Shown: positions 6,072 through 6,674 of the stretch, piece after piece
Numbering within the stretch: the first letter of the stretch is position 1
How the letters are laid out: every line of letters begins with the position of its first letter
Source of the DNA: Anaerolineae bacterium
GTDB lineage: Bacteria > Chloroflexota > Anaerolineae > Anaerolineales > Villigracilaceae
Direction of reading: 5' to 3'
NCBI GenBank assembly: GCA_003141915.1
Contig: PLNY01000303.1
Coordinates: forward strand, 639 to 7,312
Length of the DNA stretch: 6,674 nt
Notes under the pieces: generated by a model
The model's database searches: none
What the model was told of the DNA's origin: nothing
Seen by the model: only the letters and a program-made list of their open reading frames with translations
Program-made: the position numbers and the translations under genes

Positions 6072-6674
6072 TTATTTTCCTTTCAATTTTGATTTAGCTT
6101 CTTGAATTTGTTTTTTGACCGATTGGGGACTCGTTCCACCAATCGCATTTCTCTTTTCGACGGATTCCATCGGATCGAAAACCTGATACACATCCGCTTC
6201 AAACGCGGGACTTAAAGCTTGATACGCTTCGAGCGATAGTTCATCCAGCCCGATCTTTCGCGAAGCGTCCAGCGCGGCGCGGACGGCTTTTCCTGCAATC
6301 GCATGGGTCTCGCGAAACGGAATTCCTTTGCCGACGAGATAATCGGCAAGATCGGTTGCCATCATAAATGAATCAATCGCGGCACGCATTCGTTCCGGCT
6401 TGACTGTAATCGTTCTCAACGCGCCGGCAATCACAGGCAGAACGGCAAGCAAAATATCCGTCGCTTGAAAAACGGATCCTTTATCTTCCTGCAAATCCTT
6501 ATCATATGTGGATGGCAATCCTTTGAGCGCGGCCAGCAAACCGGTGAGCAAACCGATCATTGTTCCTGCTTTGCCGCGCGTCAACTCAAACACATCGGGA
6601 TTCTTTTTCTGCGGCATGAGGCTAGAGCCGCTGGTGACGCCGTCGGCCAGTTCCAGCCAGCCGAACTCTTCGCT
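6072..6674 (-). CDS. argH: Argininosuccinate lyase, C-terminal 200 residues; 5' end outside window
   Basis: Argininosuccinate lyase splits argininosuccinate into arginine and fumarate, the last step of arginine synthesis, as a cytoplasmic homotetramer. The frame is open to the window edge, adding 19 residues before the first internal methionine. The fragment contains the fumarase/aspartase superfamily signature GSSLMPQKKNPD (fragment residues 16-27) with its mobile catalytic-serine loop. GLPSTYDKDLQEDK, ATDLADYLVGKGIPFRETH and the C-terminal NAIGGTSPQSVKKQI follow, all typical of ArgH and not of fumarase or adenylosuccinate lyase. The full protein is usually about 460 residues, so somewhat over half is missing upstream, including the other active-site histidine region. 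The end is intact (TAA at 6072-6074), and lysW begins 3 nt later. Any promoter for the whole block would lie upstream of this gene, outside the window. Confidence 0.96.
   Translation of the reverse strand, partial: SEEFGWLELADGVTSGSSLMPQKKNPDVFELTRGKAGTMIGLLTGLLAALKGLPSTYDKDLQEDKGSVFQATDILLAVLPVIAGALRTITVKPERMRAAIDSFMMATDLADYLVGKGIPFRETHAIAGKAVRAALDASRKIGLDELSLEAYQALSPAFEADVYQVFDPMESVEKRNAIGGTSPQSVKKQIQEAKSKLKGK
6078..6082 (-). promoter_or_regulatory. Ribosome binding site of lysW inside the argH 3' end
   Basis: AAGGA on the minus strand lies nine nucleotides before the lysW ATG at 6068. It falls within the final codons of argH (the Lys-Gly-Lys end), so ribosomes ending argH pass over it, supporting coupled translation of the two genes. 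Confidence 0.75.

Overview
This window is a compact single-strand (minus) block of amino-acid biosynthesis genes. In transcription order, from high to low coordinates, it reads argH (5' end cut by the window), lysW, lysX, lysY, lysZ and gltB (3' end cut by the window). Nothing on the plus strand looks like a real gene; the long plus-strand open frames are antisense shadows.

The core is the LysW amino-group carrier-protein pathway known from Thermus, Deinococcus and many archaea. LysW is a tiny acidic zinc protein ending in EDWGE. LysX ligates the amino group of alpha-aminoadipate (or glutamate) to its C-terminal glutamate, LysZ phosphorylates the bound substrate, and LysY reduces the acyl phosphate to the semialdehyde. 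The aminotransferase (LysJ) and the releasing carboxypeptidase (LysK) are not in the window. Upstream is argininosuccinate lyase, the last step of arginine synthesis. Downstream is the large subunit of glutamate synthase, which makes the glutamate used as amino donor (and as substrate, if an arginine branch runs on LysW). The block thus joins glutamate supply, carrier-bound lysine (possibly also ornithine/arginine) synthesis and the end of arginine synthesis.

Gaps are 3 nt (argH-lysW), 80 bp with no gene (lysW-lysX), 70 bp (lysX-lysY), about 64 bp (lysY-lysZ) and 26 bp (lysZ-gltB). The three larger gaps each hold a different short palindromic repeat placed almost directly after the stop codon of the gene before it. 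This is the most unusual structural feature here. No stretch of 300 bases lacks a gene, and no tRNA, rRNA, CRISPR array, transposase or convincing intrinsic terminator is visible.

The organism is a bacterium: canonical Shine-Dalgarno sequences are present and the bacterial-type GltB has an N-terminal glutaminase domain. The Lys proteins resemble Thermus proteins, base composition is moderate, and the dispersed repeats are of kinds I associate with environmental Chloroflexota (Anaerolineae). That taxonomic call is an inference from memory, not a search result.
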